Assembly (NCBI GenBank): GCA_016707205.1
Contig: JADJHZ010000024.1
Span: 62,001-126,000 of the forward strand
Direction: 5' to 3'
Length of the DNA: 64,000 bases
DNA from: Haliscomenobacter sp.
GTDB lineage: Bacteria > Bacteroidota > Bacteroidia > Chitinophagales > Saprospiraceae
Shown here: positions 35,612-44,310 of the stretch, piece after piece
Layout of the letters: the number at the start of each line of letters is the position of its first letter
How positions within the stretch are numbered: the stretch's first letter is position 1
The notes under the pieces: generated by a model
Databases searched by the model: none
Told to the model about the DNA's origin: nothing
The model's input: the letters and a program-made list of their open reading frames with translations, nothing else
Made by a program: the position numbers and the translations under genes

Positions 35612-36058
35612 TTATTTACGATTACCGGCTGCCGCTACCAGCGCCTTCCCTGTCTCGATCCCCGATTTGATCTGAACGCCGACCTCGCTGATCTTATCTT
35701 TTTCTTCGCTCAGATAGGCCATGATAGCTTTATGGTCCATTTCGGCCCGGAGGTTTTCGGGTTGTTTGAAGTTGGCCATCCAGTCCATCATCCCTTCTTC
35801 GGCTTCGGTCATTTGGGCGACGGCGGTTTCCATCTGGGCGCGCACGTCTGGGGCGAGGGTAGAATCTGCCTGCAGGGTTTGCTTGAGTTGTCCGGCCAGG
35901 CTGGTGAGCTCGCCCATCATGGGCATCACTTCATCGTGCACCACCATAAGCTCGGAGCGAAGTTGAACCTGTTCAGCCTCCTGGGCTTTTTTTTCATTGC
36001 CGCATCCTGCCAGCGCAAAGAGCAGCAAGGCGGCCAACGTATAGGAAAATGTTTTCAT
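35612..36058 (-). CDS. Small lipoprotein of unknown function
   Basis: The start at 36058 gives MKTFSYTLAALLLFALAGCG, a clear lipoprotein signal, and a 148-residue product; the frame stays open further up without sense. The mature part is helical and rich in Met, Glu and Ala (VVHDEVMPMMGELTSLAGQL, AEEGMMDWMANFKQPENL). The HDEVMPMM segment with several Met/His could bind copper, which would suit its position just before the SCO1 gene, but this is inference. I do not recognise a named family. Confidence 0.65.
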   Translation of the reverse strand: MKTFSYTLAALLLFALAGCGNEKKAQEAEQVQLRSELMVVHDEVMPMMGELTSLAGQLKQTLQADSTLAPDVRAQMETAVAQMTEAEEGMMDWMANFKQPENLRAEMDHKAIMAYLSEEKDKISEVGVQIKSGIETGKALVAAAGNRK

Positions 36059-36081
36059 GATAATGAATTTTGAATTTTGAG

Positions 36082-36089
36082 CAAAGCTA
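36082..36089 (-). promoter_or_regulatory. Candidate -7 element (TAGCTTTG) of the lipoprotein-SCO1 pair
   Basis: TAGCTTTG on the minus strand fits TAnnTTTG and lies 23 bp upstream of the lipoprotein ATG. No clear -33 TTTG was found. Confidence 0.4.
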
Positions 36090-36181
36090 TCCCCAATCTT
36101 CGGGAATCCGGTATTTTTGACCGAACAAAATGGGAATCCGTTTGTCCGTTTTTTGTGATTTAGACGAAAAATATATATCCA

Positions 36182-37389
36182 ATGCAGCAATCGTATATCA
36201 TTGATGGGGTACGCACCCCAATAGGGAAATTCACGGGCGCTTTATCCCCTGTTCGGGCCGACGACCTTGCTGCGCATGCGCTCCGGGCTTTGGTCAGCCG
36301 GCATCCGGAAATACCGGCGAGCGAGTATGCCGACGTTCTTCTGGGCTGTGCCAATCAGGCGGGAGAAGACAACCGCAACGTGGCCCGAATGGCGCTCCTC
36401 CTGGCGGGGCTCCCCTGGTCGATTCCGGGAGAGACCGTCAACCGCCTGTGCGCCTCGGGTATGGCCGCCGCCGTTCATGCGGCGCGCGCTATTCAATGCG
36501 GTGATGGGGACCTTTATCTGGCTGGCGGTGTAGAGCACATGACCCGAAGCCCTTGGGTTCTGTCCAAATCCAGCCAACCTTTGGCCTGGGACATGGAATT
36601 GTACGACAGTAGTTTTGGCTGGCGCTTCGTCAACTCCGTTATGAAGTCCCAATACGGCATCGACAGCATGGGGAAACTGCAGAAAATCTGGCGGATTGGT
36701 ATCGAATCAGCCGGGAAGATCAGGACCGGTTTGCGTACTGGTCCCAGCAAAAAGCGGCGGAAGCCCGGCGTTCCGGCAGGCTGGCAAGGGAAATCGCGCC
36801 GGTTCCCGTCCCGGCGGAAAAAGGGGAAACCCGCTTGTTTGCGGAAGACGAGTTCCTTAAGCCCAATACGACCCTGGAAATTCTGGCCAAGCTCAAACCC
36901 GCCTTCCGGCCCGGTGGAGGGACGGTCACCGCAGGCAACGCTTCCGGCCTCAACGATGGATCGGCCGCTTTGCTTCTGGCTTCGGAAGATGCTATCAAAC
37001 GGTATGCGCTCCAGCCGCTGGCCCGCATCGCGGCCAGCGCAGTGGTGGGCGTAGAACCCCGCATCATGGGCATCGGGCCGGTAGAAGCGTCGCGCCTGGC
37101 GCTAAGGAAGGCAGGCCTGACAATGAACAGTATAGATCTGATCGAGATCAACGAAGCCTTTGCGGCCCAGGTCCTGGCCTGCACCAGCGAACTGGGTCTG
37201 GCTGGCGACGATCCCCGCATCAACCCCAACGGCGGGGCGATCGCTATCGGACACCCCTTAGGTATGAGCGGCGCCCGCTTGTTGCTGACGGCTGCATTGG
37301 AGTTAACGCTCCGAAAACAGCGCTACGCCCTTGTTACGATGTGTATTGGGGTGGGGCAGGGATTTGCTGTGATCCTGGAGCGCTCCTGA
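36182..37389 (+). CDS. Acetyl-CoA acyltransferase (thiolase), one frameshift
   Basis: The first frame gives IIDGVRTPIGKFTGAL and NRLCASGMAA with the nucleophilic Cys, up to YGIDSMG. The second frame gives NEAFAAQVLAC, NPNGGAIAIGHPLGMSGAR with the catalytic His, and the C-terminal CIGVGQG Cys loop. The join is exact: one G missing from the G4 run at 36670-36673 restores IDSMGETAENLADWYRIS, a highly conserved thiolase motif, and a normal length of about 402 residues. It performs the last step of beta-oxidation or its reverse. No other fatty-acid gene is adjacent. Confidence 0.9.
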
Positions 37390-37416
37390 AAAAAGGGAAT
37401 AGCAACATGCCACTGA

Positions 37417-38367
37417 CTAGACCGCCTGGATCAGGTAAACGACGTAAGCAACATAAAGCAGAATAAGCACCCCGCCTTCTACTTTGCTGATCTTAAAGTC
37501 AAACGCGTGCACAAGCAAAATCAGGCTGGCGGCCGCGCAAACCAGGAAGTCGATATTGGTTATGGCGCCAATTTCAAGAGGGCTCGCCAAAGAACTGGCG
37601 CCCAAAATGAAGAAGAGGTTGAAAATATTGCTCCCTACTACGTTTCCTACCGCGATATCCGCATTCTTTTTGTATGCGGCCACCACCGAGGTGGCAAGCT
37701 CCGGAATCGAAGTGCCCGCAGCAACAATCGTCAAGCCAATGACCGATTTGCTGATGCCAATCGATTCCGCAATATCAACAGCCCCCGTAACAATCAGTCT
37801 GCCTCCTAAAACCAATAACGCCAAACCGCCTAAAATCATCAAAACAGACTGATAAAGAGGATACTTATTGACTTGGTTATGCAACTCCGTAGGCGAAGCG
37901 TTTTTTGCGATATAAAAGGTGTAATACAGAAAAATGACAAAGAACCCCAGCAGGCTAAATCCGTCGCCCCGGTCTATTCTGTTTTCGCCCAATCCGCCGA
38001 GTAACGTGTCATTCGCCATAGCCATAACCACCAAAGCAGCCAAAAGGCTCATCGGAATTTCCTTCCAAATCGTGTTACTCTCCACACGCAATGGGTAAAC
38101 CAATGCCGAAACCCCCAAAATCAAAAAAATATTAAAAATATTACTCCCTACCACGTTCCCGATAGCAATCTCCGTTTCTCCTTGCATGGCCGAAAAGAAA
38201 CTGACCACAAACTCCGGAGTGGAAGTCCCCAAAGCGACCACCGTTAACCCAATGACCAGATCAGAAATATTGAGGCGTTTGGCAAGGGAGGATGCCCCTT
38301 CTACCAGCAGGTTGGCGCCAATCACTACCGCAACGACTCCACCGACCAATAATAGTACCGAGATCAT
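37417..38367 (-). CDS. Ca2+/Na+ (CaCA family) exchanger, YrbG-like
   Basis: The 316-residue protein has the internal duplication of the CaCA family: ISDLVIGLTVVALGTSTPEF in the first half and ISKSVIGLTIVAAGTSIPEL in the second, the two alpha-repeats that form the ion site, each followed by GNVVGSNIFN. About ten membrane helices are predicted. It exchanges calcium against sodium or protons across the inner membrane. It is probably transcribed alone. Confidence 0.92.
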   Translation of the reverse strand: MISVLLLVGGVVAVVIGANLLVEGASSLAKRLNISDLVIGLTVVALGTSTPEFVVSFFSAMQGETEIAIGNVVGSNIFNIFLILGVSALVYPLRVESNTIWKEIPMSLLAALVVMAMANDTLLGGLGENRIDRGDGFSLLGFFVIFLYYTFYIAKNASPTELHNQVNKYPLYQSVLMILGGLALLVLGGRLIVTGAVDIAESIGISKSVIGLTIVAAGTSIPELATSVVAAYKKNADIAVGNVVGSNIFNLFFILGASSLASPLEIGAITNIDFLVCAAASLILLVHAFDFKISKVEGGVLILLYVAYVVYLIQAV

Positions 38368-38623
38368 GCGCTGAATTATTTTGCAGATAAAGATAAAGGA
38401 AAAACGAGTTTTTTCTTTTCAACTTTCTTTGATTCGGCCAATTGAACTCCTGGAAGCCGGCCCCATAAAGGGAAAAGCAGGGCTGTAAATAACCAAAGAA
38501 AAGACTGGTAGTTCATGGCACAGGCATTAGTTTCCCTGTAGGATCAAGAAAAGTCCAGGTATAGACAAGGCCATGAAAAGAGAAGACTTACTTTTTCTTC
38601 CGTTGGTCGTACGATTCAATGTA

Positions 38624-39094
38624 TTAGGCCACAATATCATCGATGATGTCGCGGAGAATCGTTTTCTCCAGGCGGGCTATCTCTTTAAGCTTATGCAACT
38701 TCTGTGTATCAAAAACGATGGTGAGCCGGCGCGTGGGCAGTTCTTCGTAATTGACCTGCCTGAGGTCCACCGTATTGCGAATCAGGGTATCCAACCCGCT
38801 GACCGGGCGGTGGGTGCGTTTTTTGACCGCCGCTTCCTCTGCGGGAACGGGCTCTCTGCGCATCTGCCGTTCAAAGGAATCTTCAAAAGCCGAATGCAAA
38901 AAAGACTCCAGGTCGTCCGAAAACCGCTTGCCCGAAGATTTTTTTCCCGCTTCCCCTCCGGTTTCTTTTTCAGAAGCCGCCGCCGCACGGTCTTTGCCCG
39001 TTGCCTTCAATAACGCATGCTGCCCCGAAAAGGAGTCCTGCTCCAAATCGGAAAACAACGTTTCCAGACCTTCCGTAAATTTCTTTTTGCTCAT
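38624..39094 (-). CDS. ParA-associated protein with C-terminal ribbon-helix-helix-like domain, probably early stop
   Basis: The start at 39094 (MSKKKFTEGLETLF) is chosen over the longer frame because upstream codons overlap the parA end without sense. The 156-residue product has a flexible charged N-terminal half and a C-terminal segment TRRLTIVFDTQKLHKLKEIARLEKTILRDII, which reads as strand-helix-helix of the Arc/MetJ/ParG type. The frame ends in DDIVA-TAA, but the next codons in the same frame read YIESYDQRKKK before a second stop at 38588. RHH proteins usually end in such a YI-x-basic tail, so a CAA-to-TAA change or similar is likely. It lies 59 bp after parA on the same strand and is probably its DNA-binding partner. 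Confidence 0.6.
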   Translation of the reverse strand: MSKKKFTEGLETLFSDLEQDSFSGQHALLKATGKDRAAAASEKETGGEAGKKSSGKRFSDDLESFLHSAFEDSFERQMRREPVPAEEAAVKKRTHRPVSGLDTLIRNTVDLRQVNYEELPTRRLTIVFDTQKLHKLKEIARLEKTILRDIIDDIVA

Positions 39095-39152
39095 ATGGCT
39101 TGATTCGAAGGCAAAACCGCCTTGCGGGCAACAAAGGTTCCCAAAAAATACC

Positions 39153-39920
39153 TTACGCTGAAACGGCAGCCGAATCGGTGCGTTCCACGATTTCCCGGCA
39201 GAGGGAGATGTAATCTTCCGCACCGGGACTGTTAGGGCTATACGAAAAAATATCCATGCGCTTGGACGGCGCTTCGGCCAGGGAAACATTATCCCGGATC
39301 ATGGTTTTGAACACCATTTCTCCGAAATACTTCTGGATGGTATTCACCACATCCCGGTTGAGCACCTTGCGGGCGTCGTACATGGTCGCGATGACCCCTC
39401 CAATCCGAAGCCCCCGATTGAGCCGTAACTTGACTTTGTCGATCACCTGCTTGATTTTGGTCAGCCCCTGGAGCGCTAAAAACTCCGTTTGCAAAGGGAT
39501 ATAGACCAGATCACTGGTAGTCAGGGCATTCAGCGTCAAAAGCCCGAGAGAAGGGGGGCAGTCGATAAAAATATAATCGTAATCATCGCGCACGGGGTCC
39601 AGCAATTCGCGCAACACCTGCTCGCGGCCAGCTTCGTTAATCAGCTCCAGTTCTGCGCCGGATAAGTCCAGGCTGGAAATAACCACATCCAGCCCTTCCT
39701 TTGCGGTATAAGGCACCAGGGGCGATTCGCCCCGGATGGATTCGTAAATGGTGGTCGGATGGCGGGGAATGCCGAGCGATAGCGTCAGGTTAGCCTGAGG
39801 ATCGAGATCGATCAGCAACACCTTTTTTCCCAATTCCACCATGCCGGCGCCGATGTTAATCGCGCAGGTGGTTTTTCCAACGCCCCCTTTATGGTTCAAC
39901 AGAGAGATTACAAGTCCCAT
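39153..39920 (-). CDS. parA: ParA/Soj family chromosome or plasmid partition ATPase
   Basis: The 255-residue protein starts with the deviant Walker A motif KGGVGKTT (residues 11-18), then LIDLDPQANLTLSLG, IFIDCPPSLGLLTLNAL and the typical ParA C-terminus. It lacks an N-terminal helix-turn-helix, so it belongs to the chromosomal/Soj or type Ib class. ParA forms ATP-dependent patterns on DNA to move its partner complex. The partner here seems to be the RHH-like gene downstream, not ParB. It lies about 4 kb from the candidate oriC. Confidence 0.9.
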   Translation of the reverse strand: MGLVISLLNHKGGVGKTTCAINIGAGMVELGKKVLLIDLDPQANLTLSLGIPRHPTTIYESIRGESPLVPYTAKEGLDVVISSLDLSGAELELINEAGREQVLRELLDPVRDDYDYIFIDCPPSLGLLTLNALTTSDLVYIPLQTEFLALQGLTKIKQVIDKVKLRLNRGLRIGGVIATMYDARKVLNRDVVNTIQKYFGEMVFKTMIRDNVSLAEAPSKRMDIFSYSPNSPGAEDYISLCREIVERTDSAAVSA

Positions 39921-40049
39921 AGGATTTTTTCAGGATGCCGAAAAAGACGGTTTCGCAAGCATACGATCCGGTTTCTTTTCACAAAACAAGTTTAACAAGG
40001 GTAAATATAGGGATTTTCCTTAAATTCAACGGAGCAAAACCCAAAGTCC

Positions 40050-40892
40050 ATGGCACGCCTTTTCGTCAAAGCGTTACTTTTAGCCGCGCTGATCTGCCCC
40101 CAATCGGGGGCAGGGCAGGGCAAATTGTTCATCATTGGGGGCGGCAGCCGGCCTGAAGCCATGCGCCGGGAAATGATCCGCCTTGGAGGACTCGACCGAG
40201 GCCGCTACGCCGTAATCCTGCCGATGTCCAGCGCCGAACCAGATAGCTCCATCTATTATGGTATCCAGCAATTCCGGCAGTTGGGGGTCCCGGCTTCCCA
40301 ACTCACGGGATTTTATCTGAGCCGGGAGTATTGCCCCCAGCATCTGCTGGACTCCCTCACTAACGCCGGGCTGATCTACCTCAGCGGAGGCGTCCAGACC
40401 CGGTTTATGGATACCATCCAGGGAAGCCCCGTTCAGGAAACCCTCTGGAAAGCTTACCTCAACGGCGCTGTCATTGCCGGCACCAGCGCCGGCGCGGCCG
40501 TCATGAGCCAGAAAATGATCACCGGCGAACAAGTGCTCCACCCGGACGACGGGGGTTCTTTCCGCTATATCGAATCCGGGAATGTAGAACTGTCCACCGG
40601 GCTCGGTTTCCTGAAGAATGCCATCGTCGACCAGCACTTCGTATACCGGATGCGCCACAACCGCCTGATTACCGTCGTACTGGAAAATCCCGGCATGCTG
40701 GGCATCGGCATCGACGAAGCCACCGCCATTGTCGTAGACCGAGACCAGGCCACCGTTGTGGGCGATAGCCAGGTGATCCTGTATCAGGCTAAAAAAGGAG
40801 CTGCCGTCGGCCGGAAAGGAACCCTCCTGGGATCCAAAGACCTGAAATTTCAGGTCCTTTTACCCGGGGACGCTTTTAAAATACCTAAATGA
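40050..40892 (+). CDS. cphB: Cyanophycinase (peptidase S51), exported
   Basis: The 280-residue serine exopeptidase has a signal peptide (ALLLAALICPQSGAGQ), a GKLFIIGGGSRPEAM start and the nucleophile Ser146 in AGTSAGAAVMS. The pattern LIYLSGGVQTRFMDT and IVDQHFVYRMRHNRL match S51 family enzymes. Cyanophycinase cuts multi-Arg-Asp polymer into beta-Asp-Arg dipeptides. Because it is exported, it may digest cyanophycin released by other cells. No cyanophycin synthetase or isoaspartyl dipeptidase is nearby. Confidence 0.87.
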   Translation: MARLFVKALLLAALICPQSGAGQGKLFIIGGGSRPEAMRREMIRLGGLDRGRYAVILPMSSAEPDSSIYYGIQQFRQLGVPASQLTGFYLSREYCPQHLLDSLTNAGLIYLSGGVQTRFMDTIQGSPVQETLWKAYLNGAVIAGTSAGAAVMSQKMITGEQVLHPDDGGSFRYIESGNVELSTGLGFLKNAIVDQHFVYRMRHNRLITVVLENPGMLGIGIDEATAIVVDRDQATVVGDSQVILYQAKKGAAVGRKGTLLGSKDLKFQVLLPGDAFKIPK

Positions 40893-41165
40893 GGTACGAT
40901 TTACGAGGTGCGGGGGACTGTCAAGTTGAGACCCTTCTGACCTGACCCCATTCTTCTGTGATCTTAATCACAATGAGCAGGATCATTTTGGGAATTGATT
41001 TCCATCATCGCTTGGGTTGATCCCTGTATCTATTTTTGAGATGGATTAGAGACCACCCTGGCCAAATATCCCGGAAACCTTGGGGATACCAAAAATTTAT
41101 GGCAGTTTTGTCTTGTTGCATCCAGGCAACAGACACTTCATTTTACAACTGTCCATTCAACTTTT
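40893..41165. other. Intergenic gap with a short family C piece
   Basis: It begins with a few family C words (GAGGTACGATTTACGAGGTGCG, 40891-40912). It then has GTCAAGTTGAGACCCTTC and similar text resembling a worn transposon end, but no transposase frame and no facing terminal repeat was found. A CRP-type palindrome lies at 40957-40972. Confidence 0.4.
40957..40972. promoter_or_regulatory. CRP/FNR-type palindrome
   Basis: TGTGATCTTAATCACA contains both perfect TGTGA/TCACA half-sites with a 6-bp centre, the consensus of CRP-family operators. It is about 190 bp upstream of the OmpH-like gene. A regulator and a matching promoter are not shown, and the Bacteroidota regulators of this family differ from E. 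coli CRP. Confidence 0.35.
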
Positions 41166-41783
41166 ATGAAAACAAACATTGCTTTAATTCTAAGCTCGAT
41201 TTTGCTTGTTGCGGTCGGATATCTCTTTTTTGCACAAAATCAGGGCGGTAGCCCCTCTGATAAGAAGACCGTTACTGCTGCGTCCGCTTCCTCCAAGGCA
41301 TTGAACATCGTCTTTGTGAATTCCGATACCTTGTTGGAAAAATACGTTTTCTACCAGGATAAAATCAAAGCGCTCGATCTCAAGAGCAAGGATGCCGAAA
41401 CGGCGCTCCAGGCCAGAGGAAGGGCACTGGAGCGGGAGTTCCTTCAGGCGCAGCAAAAAGTTCAACAGGGGCTTTTGGCCCCCAATCAGGTGCAGCAGGA
41501 AGAACAGCGGCTCATGCAAAAGCAGCAAAGCTTGGTTGCCGAACAGGAAAAAGTCGGCAAACAACTACTGGACGAACGGCAGAAGCTCCTGACCGAACTG
41601 GAAAAAAAGGTCAAAGATCTCCTGGAAGCGGTGCGTAAAGAAAAAGGATACGATTACATTCTGAACTATGGCCCCGGAACCGGAGTGCTCATGGTCAACG
41701 ACAGCCTGGACATAACGCCCCTGGTTCTGGAACGGTTGAACCAACCAGCTCCGGCAGCTTCGGGAGACAAGAAGACCAATTAG
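41166..41783 (+). CDS. OmpH/Skp-like periplasmic chaperone
   Basis: The 205-residue protein has an N-terminal membrane anchor or signal (IALILSSILLVAVGYLFF), then IVFVNSDTLLEKY (the OmpH start motif) and a long coiled coil with about 40 percent Gln, Glu, Lys and Leu (residues 65-150), ending in a beta segment (GYDYILNYGPGTGVLMVNDSLDIT). Skp-type proteins hold outer-membrane proteins unfolded in the periplasm. An uncleaved anchor is possible. The gene lies before pckG without an obvious functional link. Confidence 0.82.
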   Translation: MKTNIALILSSILLVAVGYLFFAQNQGGSPSDKKTVTAASASSKALNIVFVNSDTLLEKYVFYQDKIKALDLKSKDAETALQARGRALEREFLQAQQKVQQGLLAPNQVQQEEQRLMQKQQSLVAEQEKVGKQLLDERQKLLTELEKKVKDLLEAVRKEKGYDYILNYGPGTGVLMVNDSLDITPLVLERLNQPAPAASGDKKTN

Positions 41784-41843
41784 CTCGTGGCTTTAACCAA
41801 ATAAACCGCCTGGACGGTTAATTTTCAAACAAATAATACCACA

Positions 41844-43703
41844 ATGGTTAAGGAAAACATTTTTTCCCACAAAAATTACCTCGGAACCCACCAAGAACTC
41901 GGCGAGTGGGTTAAACGCATTGCCGAATTCTGCCAGCCCGATCAGGTCCATTGGTGCGACGGATCGGAGGAAGAGTACCAAACCCTATGTGAAAAGCTGG
42001 TGGAAAAAGGAACCTTCATCCGCCTGAACCCGAAAAAATGGCCCAACTCGTTCGCGTGCTTCAGCGACCCCAGCGACGTCGCCCGGGTAGAAGACCGCAC
42101 GTATATCTGTAGCCGAACCAGAGACGACGCCGGCCCGACGAACAACTGGATGGATCCCAAAGAAATGAAGGCCGTCCTCGAAGGCCTTCTGAAAGGCAGC
42201 ATGCGCGGCCGGACGATGTACGTCATCCCCTATTGCATGGGCCCCATCGGATCGCCCTACAGCCGCTACGGCGTAGAACTTACCGACTCGGAATACGTGG
42301 TTACGAATATGCGCATTATGACCCGTATGGGGAGCGCCGTACTCGAACAGATCGAACAACGCGGAGACTATGTAAAATGCATCCACACCGTCGGAGCTCC
42401 TCTTGAGCCAGGGCAGGAAGACCATAAATGGCCTTGTAACCCGACGGTCAAGTACATCGTACACTTCCCGGACGACCACTCCATCGTTTCGTATGGCAGC
42501 GGCTATGGGGGAAACGCGTTACTGGGCAAGAAATGTTTCGCTCTGCGGATCGCCTCCGCGATGTCCAGAGACCAGGGCTGGCTTGCCGAACACATGCTGA
42601 TCCTGGGCGCCGAATCGCCTGAAGGAGAAAAAAGCTACGTGGCAGCCGCTTTCCCCAGCGCCTGCGGAAAGACCAACTTTGCCATGCTGATCCCTCCGGA
42701 TTCGATGGGAGGCTGGAAAATCACCACGGTAGGCGACGATATCGCCTGGATCTTCAAAGGGGAAGACGGGCGCCTGCACGCGATCAACCCGGAATCCGGA
42801 TACTTTGGAGTAGCTCCAGGCACGAATGCCAAGACCAACCCCAACGCCATGGAGAGTATCAAAGGCAACTCCATCTTCACCAATGTTGGCGTAACCCCGG
42901 ATGGCGATATTTGGTGGGAAGGCATGTCCAAAACCCCTCCGGCTAACCTGATGGATTGGAAAGGCCAGCCTTGGGACCCTGCCAGCGGCAAGCCTGCCGC
43001 CCACCCCAACGCGCGCTTTACCGCCCCTGCAACGCAAAACCCGGTCCTCGATCCCGAATGGGATAACCCGAGCGGAGTTCCCATCACCGCGTTCATTTTT
43101 GGCGGCCGCCGGAGCACCACCGTACCGCTCGTCTATCAATCGTTCAACTGGAGCTTCGGGGTTTATCTGGCCGCCACTATGGGCTCCGAAATGACCGCCG
43201 CCGCCTTTGGAGAAATTGGCAAGGTACGCCGCGACCCCTTCGCCATGCTGCCTTTCGCCGGATACCACATGGCCGACTACTTCAACCACTGGCTGCAATT
43301 CGGAAGGGATCTTCCCAACCCGCCCCGGATCTTCAGCGTCAACTGGTTCCGCAAAGACGAGAACGGCAACTTCGCCTGGCCGGGCTTTGGCGAGAACATG
43401 CGCGTGCTCAAATGGATCATCCAGCGCGCCAAAGGCCGCTCCTCTGCGGTGGAAAGCCCTATTGGATGGATGCCGCGCTACAAGGATATGGACTGGACCG
43501 GGCTGGAATTCAGCCAGGACGACTTCACCCACATCATGTCCGTTGACCGGGAATTGTGGAAAAAAGAGGTCCTTGCCCACGAGGAACTGTTTGCTCAACT
43601 CTACGATAAATTGCCAAAAGAATTCCTGTTTATGCGCGAATTGCTCCTCTCCGGTCTCTGGCGCTCGCCGGAAAGCTGGGGAATGGCCGCAGAACGCATC
43701 TAA
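41844..43703 (+). CDS. pckG: Phosphoenolpyruvate carboxykinase (GTP)
   Basis: The 619-residue enzyme converts oxaloacetate and GTP into phosphoenolpyruvate and CO2 (gluconeogenesis). The GTP-class markers are present: the P-loop AAFPSACGKTNFAML, FGGRRSTTVPLVYQSFNW, MLPFAGYHMADYFNHW, and the N-terminal VHWCDGSEEEY. The length is typical for the GTP class rather than the ATP class. It is followed by a good terminator at 43750. Confidence 0.95.
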   Translation: MVKENIFSHKNYLGTHQELGEWVKRIAEFCQPDQVHWCDGSEEEYQTLCEKLVEKGTFIRLNPKKWPNSFACFSDPSDVARVEDRTYICSRTRDDAGPTNNWMDPKEMKAVLEGLLKGSMRGRTMYVIPYCMGPIGSPYSRYGVELTDSEYVVTNMRIMTRMGSAVLEQIEQRGDYVKCIHTVGAPLEPGQEDHKWPCNPTVKYIVHFPDDHSIVSYGSGYGGNALLGKKCFALRIASAMSRDQGWLAEHMLILGAESPEGEKSYVAAAFPSACGKTNFAMLIPPDSMGGWKITTVGDDIAWIFKGEDGRLHAINPESGYFGVAPGTNAKTNPNAMESIKGNSIFTNVGVTPDGDIWWEGMSKTPPANLMDWKGQPWDPASGKPAAHPNARFTAPATQNPVLDPEWDNPSGVPITAFIFGGRRSTTVPLVYQSFNWSFGVYLAATMGSEMTAAAFGEIGKVRRDPFAMLPFAGYHMADYFNHWLQFGRDLPNPPRIFSVNWFRKDENGNFAWPGFGENMRVLKWIIQRAKGRSSAVESPIGWMPRYKDMDWTGLEFSQDDFTHIMSVDRELWKKEVLAHEELFAQLYDKLPKEFLFMRELLLSGLWRSPESWGMAAERI

Positions 43704-43749
43704 AGCAGACATTCGCAGGTTGGGCTTCGAAAGCGCCTTACCGATACCG

Positions 43750-43782
43750 AAACCACTCCGGCTCGTCCGGGGTGGTTTTTTT
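43750..43782 (+). terminator. Terminator of pckG
   Basis: The stem AACCACTCCGG / CCGGGGTGGTT with a CTCGT loop is followed by a T7 run, 47 bp past the stop codon. Confidence 0.85.
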
Positions 43783-43821
43783 CTACTTACGAAATCGCAA
43801 ATCCTCCCGGATCCGATTCCA

Positions 43822-44192
43822 CTTTCCACAACCTGTGGAAAAAAACCGGGAATGCGCCTCCCGCTTTTCTCGTATCTTTACCGTCCATATTCAGACGACC
43901 ATCCGTTCGCGTATTTTCCCTATTCAGGAAGGAAAAGAAGGTATTCCCCCCAAGGGAATAAGGGTTTGTTCGCTTTATCATTGTAGTTTTCCACATTCAA
44001 TGTGGAAAAAAAATTAGTTTTCCACAAGAATCGATTTAAAAAGTGTAATCATATTTTTTTAAATTCAATATTAATTAAAAAAAACAGTTGATAATCAATT
44101 TTTTAAAATAAAAAATACTTCAGGGTATGCCATTTATGTCGACGTAAATTCAAAGTTATCCACATTGTGTGCAAAACTTGTTCTGTGGAAAT
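43822..44192. other. Candidate chromosomal replication origin (oriC)
   Basis: The 607-bp gap between pckG and nrdJ has eight DnaA-box-like 9-mers. Four TTTTCCACA boxes are at 43834 (minus), 43987 (plus), 44001 (minus) and 44018 (plus). A perfect TTATCCACA is at 44156 (plus) and TTTTGCACA at 44168 (minus). One-mismatch boxes are at 43822 (plus) and 44184 (minus). Between the two groups, 44027-44120 is extremely AT-rich with T and A runs, suitable as a DNA unwinding element. No coding frame is present. Gene direction switches around this point: mostly minus to the left, mostly plus to the right. dnaA itself is not in the window. Confidence 0.72.
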
Positions 44193-44310
44193 TTTGACTT
44201 TCTGTCCGAAGGGGTTTATCTTGAAAGCTCAATTCGCCTGAAGCGTAACCGGAACGCGGGAAGGCCTCTGACCAGGTTCGTTTTTTTTCAATTTCAAATT
44301 CAAATTGTTC

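Noticed and set aside
40893..41165. Insertion sequence
   Set aside because: One possible end sequence was seen, but no transposase frame, no second inverted repeat and no target duplication.
44193..44310. Cobalamin riboswitch upstream of nrdJ
   Set aside because: No B12-box-like sequence or suitable fold was recognised in this short leader.
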